A DNA stretch of 64,000 nt. Origin: Climacteris rufus. Lineage: Eukaryota > Chordata > Aves > Passeriformes > Climacteridae. The notes beneath the pieces were generated by a model. The model saw nothing but the letters and a program-made list of their open reading frames with translations, had not been told where the DNA came from and did no database searches. A program made the position numbers and the translations under genes. The number at the start of each line of letters is the position of its first letter. Position 1 is the stretch's first letter. Location of the stretch: the NCBI GenBank assembly GCA_013398175.1, contig VZRZ01008717.1, forward strand, positions 172,989-236,988, written 5' to 3'. Positions 1 through 11,160 of the stretch are shown one piece after another.

Positions 1-52
1 GGATTCCCCCCCTTTTTCTTTCCTTTTTTCTTTTTTTTTTTTTTTTTTTTTG
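1..52. repeat. Polypyrimidine / poly-T tract
   Basis: The window opens with a C- and T-only run that becomes about 20 consecutive T. It is a low-complexity tract. It could be the reverse-strand poly-A of something lying to the left of the window, which cannot be judged from here. Confidence 0.85.
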
Positions 53-1496
53 AGTTCCCTTTGCAGCAGAACTTGTATAAATTAAACATTGAAGAAGGGT
101 GGAAGGAACAGGGAGGGAAATGAAATGGAAGGGGGAGGGAGGCATAATGCAATTATAACACCTAAGCCAATCTATTACAGAGCTGCAGGGGACAAGGACA
201 GAAAGATCCTGTCTTGAATAATTCCTGCTGCTCCCGAGGGCTTCACCAGCTCAACTCCAGAGCTGCAGCCTCCAACACCTTCAGCACCCAGAGCAGGAGC
301 TACCTGCCCTGAGCATCACGGCTTAAACCAACTGGACAATGGAAAGATGTTCTGCTCCCCCTGTCCAAGAGTGATGCAGATGAAGCACAGCTGAGCTTTA
401 ATTAGAGAAGAATTGATAAACACATCAAGGTGATGAGGGGGAACTTGTTCTGCCAAGGTGAGTTTTGCAGGATTCGGGGCTGGTTGGGTGCTGGTGCCAC
501 AGTTTTGCAACCAAAAGTCAGGCTGTGTAAAACACATTTATCAAATGCATTTACCCTTCCTCCGAGTCAGAGAAATTAACTTTTCCTTTTAAAAAAAAGG
601 CAGGAAAAAAGTGAATGCTACAAAGGAGAGGGGAAGTTCCAGATTTTTCACCTGGGACTTCGTGGGAAGAATTGCCAAGGTCCCACAGTGGATGTGGAGC
701 ACTGGCACTGCAGAAGGGAGCGGGAAAATTACAGATTGAATTCAGATTTTCATTGCACAAACAAGAACAGAGAGTTGAAATCCTTGACTGTGTGCCACTG
801 TGTCACTTCCAGAGAGTCATTTTTCTGGCTGCCACCGTACTTCACGTGGCACTTTTAAAGGTTATGGCTGAAGGGGCTCTTCCAGCAAAGCCTTCAATGA
901 ACTCTGAGTAAAATAAAAACACACATGAACAGGCCAACGACAAAAGCAAGGCAAGGACAAAATCTCTGAGCATATACTCCCCAGGGCTGCTGCCTTGCTC
1001 GGGAAACCTTTCTGCCACCCTGCCTTCTACGTTACTCTCCCAAAATCATTTAGTGGCAGGATCATTCATGGCAGCATCCAGGTTCAGTAAACAGCAAGGC
1101 ACATCCTACCACAAGGTCAAGAGCAATTCTAGAACTGCAGTTCCTGTCTGTCCAGCCAGGCAACTCAAGTGTACAGCATCACTTGCATTTCCAGGCAAAA
1201 TGTTTCCATTTTCAGATATCTGCTACCAGCAGTGAACTGCTCACAAATTATGGATCATAATATGAGCTCAGAGAAATTTTTAGAGGAAGCAATTCAGGAT
1301 AACCAAGTTCAAATAAGACTTAAAGAAAAATCCTACAAATTCACACTAGAGAAAACAACAGACAAGCCATAAATTAATAAACTCCACCCAGCTAATCATA
1401 CTTACTACTTCTGTCTATTTTGACTAGAGCAATAAAGTCCTATGAGTTCATGATGTTATTGTCCAGCAATCACCATCATCTTTCTGGTATCTAAAT
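53..1496. other. Single-copy non-coding stretch
   Basis: No repeat family or gene recognised. Open frames of 60-98 aa overlap on both strands between 316 and 1372, without domains or a consistent frame; they look like chance frames. Confidence 0.6.
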
Positions 1497-1835
1497 TGGA
1501 AAGTAGGCTCAGGGGAGACCTTATTGCTCTCTACAAGCAGAAAAGAGGTTGTGGTGAAGTGGGGGTCAGCCTGTTTTCCCTGGTTTCCAGGGACAGGACA
1601 AGGGAAAATGGCCTCAAGTTGTGCCAGGGGAGGCTCAGAAGGAAAAATTTCCTCACTGAAAAAGTGGTTAAGCATTGGAACAGAGAAGTGGTGGAGTCAA
1701 CATTCCTGGAAGTGTTCAAAAAATGAGTAGATGTGGCACTTTGTGATATGGTTTAGTGGGTGTGGTGATGTTCATTCAGTGGCTTGACTTTGACAATCTT
1801 AAAGGTCCTTTCCAACCCTATGATTCTATGATTCC
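1497..1835 (+). mobile_element. CR1 LINE fragment, 'CCAACCCTATGATTCT' type 3' end
   Basis: This is a 5'-truncated CR1 of about 340 bp ending in two ATTCTATG-type octamers. The frame from 1496 to 1723 is still open and reads as the C-terminal end of CR1 ORF2, with recognisable blocks [17 protein letters not shown] and [12 protein letters not shown]. The text belongs to the CR1 lineage whose antisense reads 'accacttccctgggcagcctgttcca', different from most other copies here. The terminal UTR has drifted and partly lost the usual spacing. Confidence 0.9.
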
Positions 1836-2164
1836 AGCTCAAGACACTTCTCTCTCGTCATGATTTACCCTAAGGGCCATTCAACAGGCAGCAGAAACCA
1901 AGCTGAAGCTTCCTGAGAGAAAAGCTGTTGTCCAGAAGCACCACCCAGCTGAAAAGTCATGGCAATCAGGGGACACATGCTCAGTCTCAATCCCATTTCT
2001 TATCTTTTTGGGCCAGTGGTGTTATGGAGAGATCATGGCTGTGGTGGCATATGTGGCAAAAGCCACAGCCCCACAGGCTCAAGACTGGTGGGCACAGCCT
2101 GAGGTTGCCACAGTCTGAGGCATACTCCCTGCTCAGGGAGAGCTTTTGGTTCACCCCCAGCGTC
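1836..2164. other. Short single-copy gap, possible LTR flank
   Basis: No gene seen. The right half (from about 2050) may belong to the U3 region of the LTR that follows, because the left LTR border could not be fixed. Confidence 0.4.
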
Positions 2165-2287
2165 CCTTGTACCTTAGTTTACATATTTCGGTTGGTTGCT
2201 ACATTACTTAATGTTCTGCATAAGGTTATGTTCTGGAAATTTCATTACAGTTCGGTTCCCTATTGGTTATATGTTAATCCCTGTACC

Positions 2288-2328
2288 CCAATTGGCTACT
2301 TTCCCCTGCTTGTATCCCCATAAATCCC
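2288..2328 (+). promoter_or_regulatory. LTR core promoter: CCAAT box plus TATA-like box
   Basis: CCAATTGG at 2288-2295 lies about 25 bp before a TATA-like ATAAAT at 2319-2324. Together with the second ATTGG at 2262 this is typical of a retroviral U3 promoter. Activity is inferred. Confidence 0.4.
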
Positions 2329-2443
2329 CCGCTGTCCCTAAAACCTCGCCTTTGGTAGCTGAACTTTCAGCTCTCCTGGACCCCTGCGCCGCCTCTCCCG
2401 GACCCCGGACCCTCTCCTACCTTCCCTGCTGCTTCTCCCGGGA

Positions 2444-2449
2444 AATAAA
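2444..2449 (+). promoter_or_regulatory. Polyadenylation signal AATAAA of the LTR
   Basis: A canonical AATAAA sits inside GGGAAATAAAAGAGC, 120 bp after the TATA-like box, consistent with the R region of an LTR. Confidence 0.45.
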
Positions 2450-2690
2450 AGAGCTGGAAATCACTTCCAAGGCCCTTCCCTCGGGTCTTTGTCCCTGCCT
2501 GCGCCTGCACCATCAGCCCGGGGCTCTCTCTATCCCAGAGGAGCCAGCACTAAGGAGCTGCCGGACGATGCCCTGTGTTTGGGGAAACTGCAAGCCGCAG
2601 CCCCCGGCAAACCAGGGTCACTCCCAGATTAACGCTGAGCGGCCTCGAGCAGGCCCCCGAAGCCAGCGATACATGGCTGGGAGATGAGGG

Positions 2691-3959
2691 GGGTTCCCAT
2701 GCATGGGATTGATGGAGAACCCTCTCCAGCTGGTTAAGGACAAGGGCCTGGCTGCAAATCACGAGTCTCATCTGGTGCTCTTGCAGCTGCACAGCACTGC
2801 TGAAAGATCAGCTGCAGGCCAGAGGGGAGATGGGTGAGGCAAAAAACAAACTAAAAAACACCTCAGGAGATATTTCTTCATCAACAGGGACCCAGAGACA
2901 GAAGATCTACTTTGATGCAGTAGGACTTGAGTAGTTAGTTTTTCCAGAGCAACCTTTATTCACAGGCATCACAAGGAGTAGGACATTCCCTGGCATCAAG
3001 ATGCATCAGAAATATTTTGACTTGCAGAAGTCTTGGAGTTGTGGTAACTTCCCCACCAAGACATCAGTTGCACCACCTAAAACATACAAACTGAAAACTA
3101 TTTTTTCTATTTTCCTTCCTTAAGTTGAATCCCACTTGGATTTTATCTCTCAGGCAACAAGGATACCAATGCAATAGGAACATCCAAAATCATAACATCA
3201 AATTCCTTATTTCCTAAAGAGTGCATAAATGTTGTTTTGACTTTAAAGCTGAAAGATGAGTGTTGTCATTTTCATTTGGGCTCTGCATGTGTGTGTGTCC
3301 TGGTGGGGGCGGGATAACCATAAAACCATCCCACATGGAAACAGCTTTAGCACATTCCTTTGGAATATATTTTTCTCCTTCTAATAAGGAACTACTTCAC
3401 AGAATAACCCCTCTCACTCACCACACAGCACAAAAAAAATATAAATACATTAGTCATTAACTATGAGAGCAGAAGGTGAATAATACCAAGTAGTTTAAAT
3501 CTTGTTTTTCTTGCTTTGTTCCACTAGTTGCAACCTTTGATGGAGTCAAGCACCTTATGTGGGCTATCTCCTTTGGAATAAAAAGAATCATTTTTCAGTC
3601 CATAGAGGCAGATGCATTCAGTCCATAAGAGCCAGAAAGGAAAGAAAACTGCCTGCTGTGGGGAACAGCTAGCTATGTTCCAGTAAACTGTTTTACTTAT
3701 TTCCAATGTTTTTATATTTATCTACTTGTAGATATTAAAAAAAAAAATAAAAAGGAAAGAAAAAGGGACAAGGCCAAAGGGATGGTGGAGCAGCAGGTGA
3801 AGGGTTCAAGGGCTGTATCTCCAAAGCCTATCCATTATCAATCTGATTTCCTCAGCAGAAACCATCTCATTTCCACGTGGGAAACAAAATCTTCCCATAA
3901 ACACCTGAACACATGCAGACCCAGGGTCACATTTCCTGTACAAGTGAAATTTCAGTCCA
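2691..3959. other. Single-copy non-coding stretch
   Basis: No gene or repeat recognised apart from an A-rich stretch at about 3737-3770. Open frames are under 95 aa. Confidence 0.6.
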
Positions 3960-4408
3960 GAGGAGGCCATGGAGATGTTCTGAGGGCTGGAGCTCCCCTG
4001 CTCTGGGGACAGGCTGGGAGAGCTGGGGCTGTCCAGCCTGGAGAAGAGAAGGCTCTGAGAACTTAAAGCCCCTTCCAATGCCTAAAGGGGCTCCAACAGA
4101 GCTGGAGAGGGACTTGGGAAAAGGGCCTGGAGTGACAAAACAAGGGAGAATGGCTCACACTGAGAGGGGAGATTTAGATTAGATATTAGGAAAAAATTCT
4201 ATATTTATTTATGTTAGGGTATTGAGGCACTGGAACAGGTTGCCCAAAGAAGCTGTGGCTGCTCCACCCCTGGAAGTGTCCAAGGCCAGGTTGGACGGGG
4301 CTTGGAGCAACCTGGGATAGTGGAAGGTGTCCCTGCCCATGGCAAGGGGTTGGCACTGGATGATCTTTAAGGTCTTGCCCAACCCAAACCATTGTGTGAT
4401 TCCATGGT
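3960..4408 (+). mobile_element. CR1 LINE 3' fragment (about 450 bp)
   Basis: The copy starts in the ORF2 tail (the GAGAGCTGGGGCTGTCCAGCC block), runs through GGAAGTGTCCAAGGCCAGGTTGG and ends with CCCAACCCAAACCATTGTGTGATTCC. Frameshifts break the ORF2 tail. The antisense strand keeps a 68-aa open frame (4186-4392) starting at the ATG in the terminal block; it is a by-product of CR1 sequence, not a gene. Confidence 0.93.
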
Positions 4409-6182
4409 TATTTGCAGGATGAGAACATTCTGGGGAGCTGAGAGAAGCATCTGTTTGCGGTAAACCCTCACTACCTGCCCTCAAACTTTATTTGCCTTCT
4501 GTCACACAAAGGTGGCTGTGCTTCTGACAGACATCCCTGGGCTGAGTATTCATGATCTAAAAAAAACCACCCAACTCAATGGGGACTCTCTCAAGTTCCC
4601 CATTTCCCCAAGCACAGAGTGGATGCTATTTAAATCCAGTGACAATCTACAGCACACAAAGCACAGAGAAATTGAAGTTTGGGAGCAATGACGTAATATG
4701 GTGAAAAATAATAATCAAAGGCTGAATTCTGCTATTTCCAACAGGCAGCTCAGCATCCATAGCTGTGTTCCTTTGCTGTGTTATCCTACAAGAGCATCCT
4801 GTCTAAAAGTAAAATTAAGTTTCTACAGGCCATATATAGCAGTGACATTTTTATTCTGCTAATTGATTAAAAAAGGAGGCAAAAATAAAATCAACTTTTG
4901 AACTACCTAAGAGCAGTAGCTTTTTGGCATAGAATGATGTTATTTAAGATGAGTGCAGAGTCTTTAAAAGAGCACGTTTGCCATGGACAAAGCTCTCTGC
5001 AGGCACCTTCTCTTGCCTGCAAGGATGATAATTATTTTCAGAGGAATAAATCTTAACTTGTAGTTTGCAACATCTCTTGCAGTCCTTTGAAACAGCATGA
5101 TCTGAATTCTTTTCAGTGCAGCACTGCTGACCTTCGCACATATAATATTACATTCATTAAATATCCTTACCAGACTTGTTGCTGAGATGTACCACTCTGG
5201 ACAACTTTTCATGTCCAGGACAGTAACTTTACCACTCCATGGAAGGAGGGGACCTCAAAAGGGTCTGATGCTTCTACTTTTTTATTTTCATGCAATAATT
5301 TTCAAAACAGGTTAGTAATAACCAGAAACTTCTTAATTTGCACTGCTGACAGGCCCCATTCCAAAATCAACTACGACTCTGTGGCAGGGAAAAGAAAACT
5401 TTTGTAGATTTAGCTATTTGCCATTTAATTTATGAACAGAATTGTAGTTCTTTACAACTTTGTAACTCTCTGAAGTCAGGGGCAAAGGGGAGAAGACCAA
5501 TTTTAATGCACACATCCAAACAAAGCACATTTTAATGCTTAACAGGGATATTTGATGCATCAGTGGATGTCACACCTTTGGAATCTGCAGGAAGTACATG
5601 CTGCGGGAATCAACACATCATCACTGCTTCTAGAAGCAGCAGAAATGGACCAAAAATGGATCAGACGTTGATTTCTTTTAGCTGGAAAATAAAGCAGATT
5701 GCTTCTCAGGAATTCACTCGGAGCCCAATTTCCCAACCTTGCTGCAAGTAGTGGCACATAGTTATTTACAGGCAACAGGGGTCTAAACCAAAATTTACTG
5801 AGAGCACTTGATGCTTTCCCCTCCATTTGAAATTCCTTCAGCTCAGCGTTTTTGAGCCCATGCCCTATGGACAACTTTGTCTTTTACTGAGACACCACAA
5901 TCCCGAGTATTTTGCCAAACAATTTAAAACATGACATTTTAAAGGCATCTAGAAGTCCAAAGGACTTTCCCACAGCTCCTCTAGATCACATATGAGGTCC
6001 AATCAGAGAAGAGTGGTCATATCCAAAGGTAAAAATCCTCTCTAGTTGCCAGATCTGGAGTCAGGCACTTCAGAGACAGTGTGAGATGGTGGGCTAATTG
6101 CACAATCCACATTCTAAATTCACCTGGACATTTTCATCTAACAAAATCTCTGTTATCACATAGACATGGGACTCTTAGAAGT
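4409..6182. other. Single-copy non-coding stretch
   Basis: AT-rich sequence with no recognised repeat or gene. Frames up to 104 aa (5560-5874 -) have no recognisable domain. Confidence 0.6.
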
Positions 6183-6309
6183 GTTCCTCCCATTTCCTTT
6201 CCAGGGAAACTGGGTGGTTTGTAGTATTTAGTAGGTGGAAAAAGTAGGTTCCTCCCATTTCCTTTCCAGGGAAACTGGGTGGTTTGTAGTATTTAGTAGG
6301 TGGAAAAAG
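6183..6309. repeat. Perfect 65-bp tandem duplication
   Basis: The segment beginning GTTCCTCCCATTTCC at 6183 is repeated at 6248 with period 65. The 62 bases I could align in the second unit appear identical to the first, so the event is recent. Not part of CR1. Confidence 0.95.
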
Positions 6310-6827
6310 GGCAGAAGCAGAGTACAGCCACAGACGTAGATGCTCTTGTGGATGGCTCTTATAGAAAGTCACCAAATGTCTACAAAATGTCATTAAATGA
6401 GCTTAAAATGGGACACAAAGACCCAAATCGATTCTACTGTGCCTAAACTGCTACAAATTGCATAGAAGCCTTTCTGTCAGCCTAGTCAAGGACCAATCAA
6501 AACTACTCCTCAAAACACCGTGCATTTTGCCTAGCCAGGTGCCACACACACCAAAATGCTGTTTCCCAGTTCCTCTTCCGAGAGACCAGTGCAGAGTGCA
6601 CCACAGACCTCATCTTTCAATAAACAAAGCCTCCTTACACACATCCATCAGGATTAAAAACCATCCCATGCTCACAGTATCTGCAGTAGCTGCACACTTC
6701 CAAGAGAAATTAAAAAATCCTGAACCTTCTGGGATGGATTCTGCCATAAGAATGTTATTTCCCAATATTTCACTTGCGATCTCCAAGGAAAGGCAACCAC
6801 TCCTTTTCTTCAGGGAGTGTACAAAAG
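6310..6827. other. Single-copy non-coding stretch
   Basis: No repeat recognised. A 127-aa frame (6458-6841 +) runs into the following CR1 tail and has no domain. Confidence 0.55.
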
Positions 6828-6929
6828 ATGACCTGGTCTAGTGGGAGGTGTCCCTGCCCATGGCAGGGAGATTGGAATTCAAAGATCTTGAAGGTCCCTT
6901 CCAACCCAAACAATTCCATGTTTCTATGA
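6828..6929 (+). mobile_element. CR1 LINE, extreme 3' end (about 100 bp)
   Basis: Only the terminal UTR is present, from ACCTGGTCTAGTGGGAGGTG through CCCTTCCAACCCAAACAATTCCATG. It is one of the shortest copies here. Confidence 0.9.
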
Positions 6930-7284
6930 CAAGGACCCTTCAAGATCTGAATGTGAGGGAAGCAGACACCTTCTGGGTAAACCACCCAAAATTATTTTTG
7001 GAACATTTTGTTTAAGGCAATGAATTCAATAAGAGCATGAATTATAATGGGCTCTAGTACAAGCCCTCCTGCAGCACTTGTGCTTTGCCTCCAACTCTTG
7101 GGTCAGCCGCTCCTGGGAAAATCTAAGAAGTTAAAAAATAATTATAAAATGCAAACTAAAACAAACATAAGAAAAGGTCAAGTTTAATCACTGCATTGGA
7201 GATAAATTTTCACATTCATCTTCCCGCTGTGCGTAGTGCTGAGCATTCCTGGAGACACAGATGAAGGGATTTTGAAATGAAAAA
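6930..7284. other. Single-copy gap
   Basis: AT-rich; nothing recognised. Confidence 0.55.
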
Positions 7285-7462
7285 TGAGAGTGGTGAGGCA
7301 CTGGAAGGGTTGCCCAGAGAATTTTTGTCTGCTCAATCCCTGGAAGTGTTCTAGGCCAGGTTGGATGGGGCTTTGAGTAACCTGGCCTAGTGGAAGGTGC
7401 CCCTGCCCATAGCAGGGGGTTAGAATGAGATTAAGTTCTATTCCAACTCAAACCATTCTATG
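7285..7462 (+). mobile_element. CR1 LINE 3' fragment (about 180 bp)
   Basis: Starts at GTGGTGAGGCACTGG and ends TTCCAACTCAAACCATTCTATGG, with the CCTGCCCATAGCAGGGGG block between. Point changes are common, so it is an old copy. Confidence 0.9.
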
Positions 7463-8751
7463 GGAGGAAAAAAAAGCTCAACATGGAAGTTTGGTGCCAG
7501 CTGTGATGGGAGATCTCCCTCAAACATCACAGAAGTTTTTTGCAGTTGCATTAGGGAAGGAGAAGGAGGTTCAGAACTGCAGGGTGAAGAGGAAAAGTCA
7601 GCAACTTCTCCACAGCCAGAACCACTTGCAAGCAACAAAAAATTGGTTACAGAGAAACCTAAAGACTCAGCCTCTATATTATAAAAGAGAATAACACTGA
7701 CCTACTTTCCAGCACACTTGCAAAGCTGCTGGAGATGCCACAATGAAAGGCACTACAGAAACCTAAACACTGCCTCAGATACACAGGAATAAGGTTATCG
7801 CTGAAATGCAGCATGGAACTTTCTACAGTGAAGGTAACAGATAACAGATCAAATAATACAGAGAGCTAGAAAACATTTATTTTAAAAATACATTTTTAAA
7901 AAGCATTTGGGACATACTCTTGCAAGTGGTGCCCCAGATCTTTTAATAATCACAAAAAGCAAAAGGAACTTGTTTACGTGGCAAGGAAAGTCTCTGGAAG
8001 AAGCCCACATGATAACATGTGCCGAGCTCAAATTATTATCTTAAAATATGAGGATGAGTTGATCCAGACAGGATTCATATCTGTATGGGAATAAGGAATT
8101 AATCAGGTCTTGTGTGATTCAAAGGAAGTCCTCTGTGGTAAAGTGGAGGAATGTAAAAAGAACAGAAATTTCCCTGATACAGAGAAAAAGAGGACCCGGG
8201 CACTGCACAATATATTTAGCTTTGCTATGGAAAAGCAAAGCTGGGCTGCTGAGTTCTTCAGAAATAACCTGGTTTCTTGCTTGCCTTCATACAGCCACGC
8301 AAATGAAGCTCAAGCCTCCACCAAGATGTACATTAAAATTATTATTTCTTTTCAAAATGCTGAATTTGCCCTTACCATTTATAGAGACAAGTTTTCAAAT
8401 CTTCTGCTGCAGCAGTTCCTCCCCACATTCCCACTGCCTATGAAAAGACATTCTTTCCTGCAAATGGGAAAGGACAGTCAATCTTTGCAGGATGGGGGTT
8501 TTGGTAAGCAGAATGGGAATGTGCCTGCACAGATTACAAAATAAAGAAAAAAAAAATTGGAGCTAAAGGTAGCAGGTCCATCAGGAAAGCCTTGAAAATG
8601 TAAGAAATAACCATCAGTTCTTGATTTCAAGACCTGTATTGTACCAATCAGCATAGGTCCTCCTACTCTGGCCATAAGACCACCACCTGCTCAACCCTTT
8701 ATATTCCTGCAGAAGCCCTATTCAGACATATAAATGGGTACCAAAAATCAC
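7463..8751. other. Single-copy non-coding stretch
   Basis: No gene recognised. Two overlapping frames (144 aa at 8110-8544 and 109 aa at 8114-8443, both +) lie in different phases over the same DNA without family resemblance; probably chance. Confidence 0.55.
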
Positions 8752-9102
8752 ACAACTGTAGAAAAGTTTGAGTTGGAAAGGACCTTTCAAGGTGATCTTG
8801 TTCCAACCCCCTGCAATGAGCAGGGACATCTGCAGCTGGACCAGTTTGCTCAGAGCACTGTCCAATCTCACCTGGAGTGTTTCCAGGGATGAGGCATCCA
8901 ATACTTCTTTGGGCAACCTGGGCCAGTGTCTCACCACACTCAGCATAATTTTTTCCCCCTAATATCTAGTCTAAATCTACCCTCCTAATTTTAACACCAT
9001 TTAACACCTTGTCCTAGCACTCCATGCCCCACTAAAAACCTGTCCTCACCCTTTTATAAGCTCCCTTTAATACTGAAAGGCAACAATAAAGGTCTCCCCA
9101 GA
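8752..9102 (-). mobile_element. CR1 LINE 3' fragment (about 350 bp)
   Basis: Read on the minus strand, it runs from the ORF2 tail to the terminal UTR. On the plus strand this appears as GAGTTGGAAAGGACC, then CCAGGGATGAGGCATCC, then CTGGGCCAGTGTCTCACCAC. The octamer tail is eroded and ORF2 text is broken. Confidence 0.9.
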
Positions 9103-10012
9103 GAGAGGGCAATTAAATCCTTTAAAGAAGCAAGGGAATACCTGGAATTAACCATTTAGAAGCCATCAATAGGAAGGAACATACTCTGCAGCCCAGTAAC
9201 ACATAGAAACTTCATCTGTTTCATAGGAAACCCATCTCAAAGATGCTTTAAATCCCACAGACTCATCAGAAACAGCCAATTCTGCTCGCAGCAGGACCCC
9301 TCCACTCTGCAAGCACCTGCATCTGGAAAGATGACCCCCAGCACGGGCTAATCCATCCCAGCCAGGTCACCCAGGCATCAACACCTCCAGGGGGTATTTT
9401 CCCATCCTCTGGACTGCTTGCCTTGCAATAACTCAATCCCTGGTGCTCCCAGTGCCCCTCCTCAGAGGCTATTTCACACCTTCACAGATCTCACTCTGAA
9501 GGCATTTTTCCTCCCAGTCTAATCTTCAGAAAAATTTGACAGCAATAAAAATGTAATAAACCAACCAGTCGGATTATATATCTACCGCAGTCTGAGAAAG
9601 ATGAAAGGCTGTATTGTTAAGAGATATAATTCCAGCGGCTTCCAGAGTGTAGCCTGTGCATACACAGAGGAAGAAAAGGAACTGAAGCAGCTTATATTTT
9701 GTCTTATAAGTCGCCTAAAATAAACCCAGCTCCTGATCCTCAGCTCACATCAGGAGAACGCCACTGAAAAATCTAATAAAGACCTGCCAAATATCTCATG
9801 AGGACAAAACACCTGTGCGTTCAAACAAGCTCTTGCCAATGCATCAAGTGAAGTGATATGGAGAAGGGAAAGGAGGACTGTGTGCTTGGAAAACAAATAT
9901 TCAAGAGCAGAAGGAAACATACCCAGAGTTATTTTGCTTTGGGTCATTTAGATGAGAAATCACTGCAATCAGATTGTGATGAGTAGTACCTGTGTGGCTA
10001 CAGTACCTCTGC
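9103..10012. other. Single-copy block
   Basis: No repeat recognised. The part at about 9540-9760 keeps several CpGs and TTAAG/TAAT-type words and could be a conserved non-coding element; this is a guess from texture only. Confidence 0.35.
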
Positions 10013-10084
10013 AAATACTCTTAATTTCGTTTATATTGGTAGGCATTAAAATACTCTTAATTTCATTTATATTGGTAGACATTA
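10013..10084. repeat. 36-bp tandem duplication, two copies
   Basis: AAATACTCTTAATTTCGTTT begins at 10013 and recurs at 10049 with period 36. The units differ at only about two sites (CG to CA, and GGC to GAC); the first is a typical CpG transition. Confidence 0.93.
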
Positions 10085-11011
10085 AAAAAAACAAATGAAT
10101 AATAAAAAACCCCTTCTATGCCTCAGGGAAGACAAAATAAAAATAAAAAATGTAGCCATGAAGCTTGGTTGAAGATGAATTGCAGCTTTTATAACAATAA
10201 TAATTTATTCCACCATGGCACTGGACAGCAGATGACTAAAGATGAGCAAAGGTCTCCACGTGTCTGGATTTACAACAGGCCATTCCGTCCATTTGGTTAC
10301 AGGAGCAGCAATTAATCATTGCAGCAGAAGGGAGACATCTTAAGAAAATCTTGAGGTTTCAGAAGTGAGTTGTAACACCTTTAGGAGAGCAGTTTGTCTC
10401 CTCAAGAGCAGAGACATCTTGAAGAAAGGGTAACTTATGAGATTTTTAGCTTGTCTTTTTAGAGAAACTGCTATCACCCTTTCATGGTAAGGAGAAACAA
10501 AACAAAGCAAAACAAACCAAAACAAAACCCAAAAAAACTACCATGAGAAACTTTTTAGACTCACAAATTCAGATGCAACAAGCATTCACCAAAAAGGTCA
10601 AAGGGACACAACTGAAGACAGTGTTAAATATAATTTGATTGCAAAAGTCTTGGAGCAAGAGGAAGAAGGTACCACACGTCATCAGTTCCCAGACCACTCT
10701 AAGGAACACATCTTTTTTTTTGTTCATAATTTTCTGACTGCTGCCTCATCAACCCAACAGCCACATTTTCTGCCCAGCTTCCAATCCTACTTAGAGAAAT
10801 GAAAATCTCAGTCTGGGAATAGCTGTTCAAGAAATAAATCCCTCCAATAGCTTAATGGTAGAACTGCAGGAAGGGCAATTTCACAGTTACCATCAGAGGT
10901 GTTCCATGGATCTGCCATTTCCTACTGAACACAGGGTAAATCTGTGTAGATTCACTTCATGGGGCAGGAACTCCCTGACATTCTCCTCTAAAATAAGACA
11001 AACTCATGGTC
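10085..11011. other. Single-copy non-coding stretch
   Basis: A-rich; nothing recognised. A CAAAACAAA-type low-complexity patch lies at about 10497-10535. Confidence 0.55.
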
Positions 11012-11160
11012 AAAGAGAAGTTTAGGTTGGGAATGAACTTTGGAAGTCTCCATGTCTATTCTCCTCCTTGAAGAAGCTCTAGTTACAGTACTGGCTACAC
11101 TTTTATTAACACAGGATGTGGTTGGCCTTCTCTGGCACAATGGCACTCTGCTGACTCATA
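11012..11160 (-). mobile_element. Degenerate CR1 LINE fragment with internal deletion
   Basis: The plus strand shows a CR1 3' end in reverse (GTTTAGGTTGGGAATGAAC..GGAAGTCTCCATG). About 60 bp later comes text matching the ORF2 interior in reverse (CACAGGATGTGGTTGGCCTTCT..GGCACTCTGCTGACTCAT). The segment normally separating these two parts is missing. This is one of the oldest copies here and the call rests on two short matches. Confidence 0.6.

Larger units (their letters stand above)
2165..2690 (+). mobile_element. Probable solo LTR of an endogenous retrovirus
   Basis: The block has the architecture of a retroviral long terminal repeat: two CCAAT-type boxes (ATTGG at 2262-2266 and CCAATTGG at 2288-2295), a TATA-like CCCATAAATCCC at about 2317-2328, then AATAAA at 2444-2449, about 120 bp further on. 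After that comes a GC-rich U5-like stretch with several CpGs, in contrast to its AT-rich surroundings. No gag, pol or env similarity lies beside it, so a solo LTR is the best reading. Exact ends, target-site duplication and family are not resolved. A host promoter with a polyadenylation signal is the main alternative. Confidence 0.5.
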
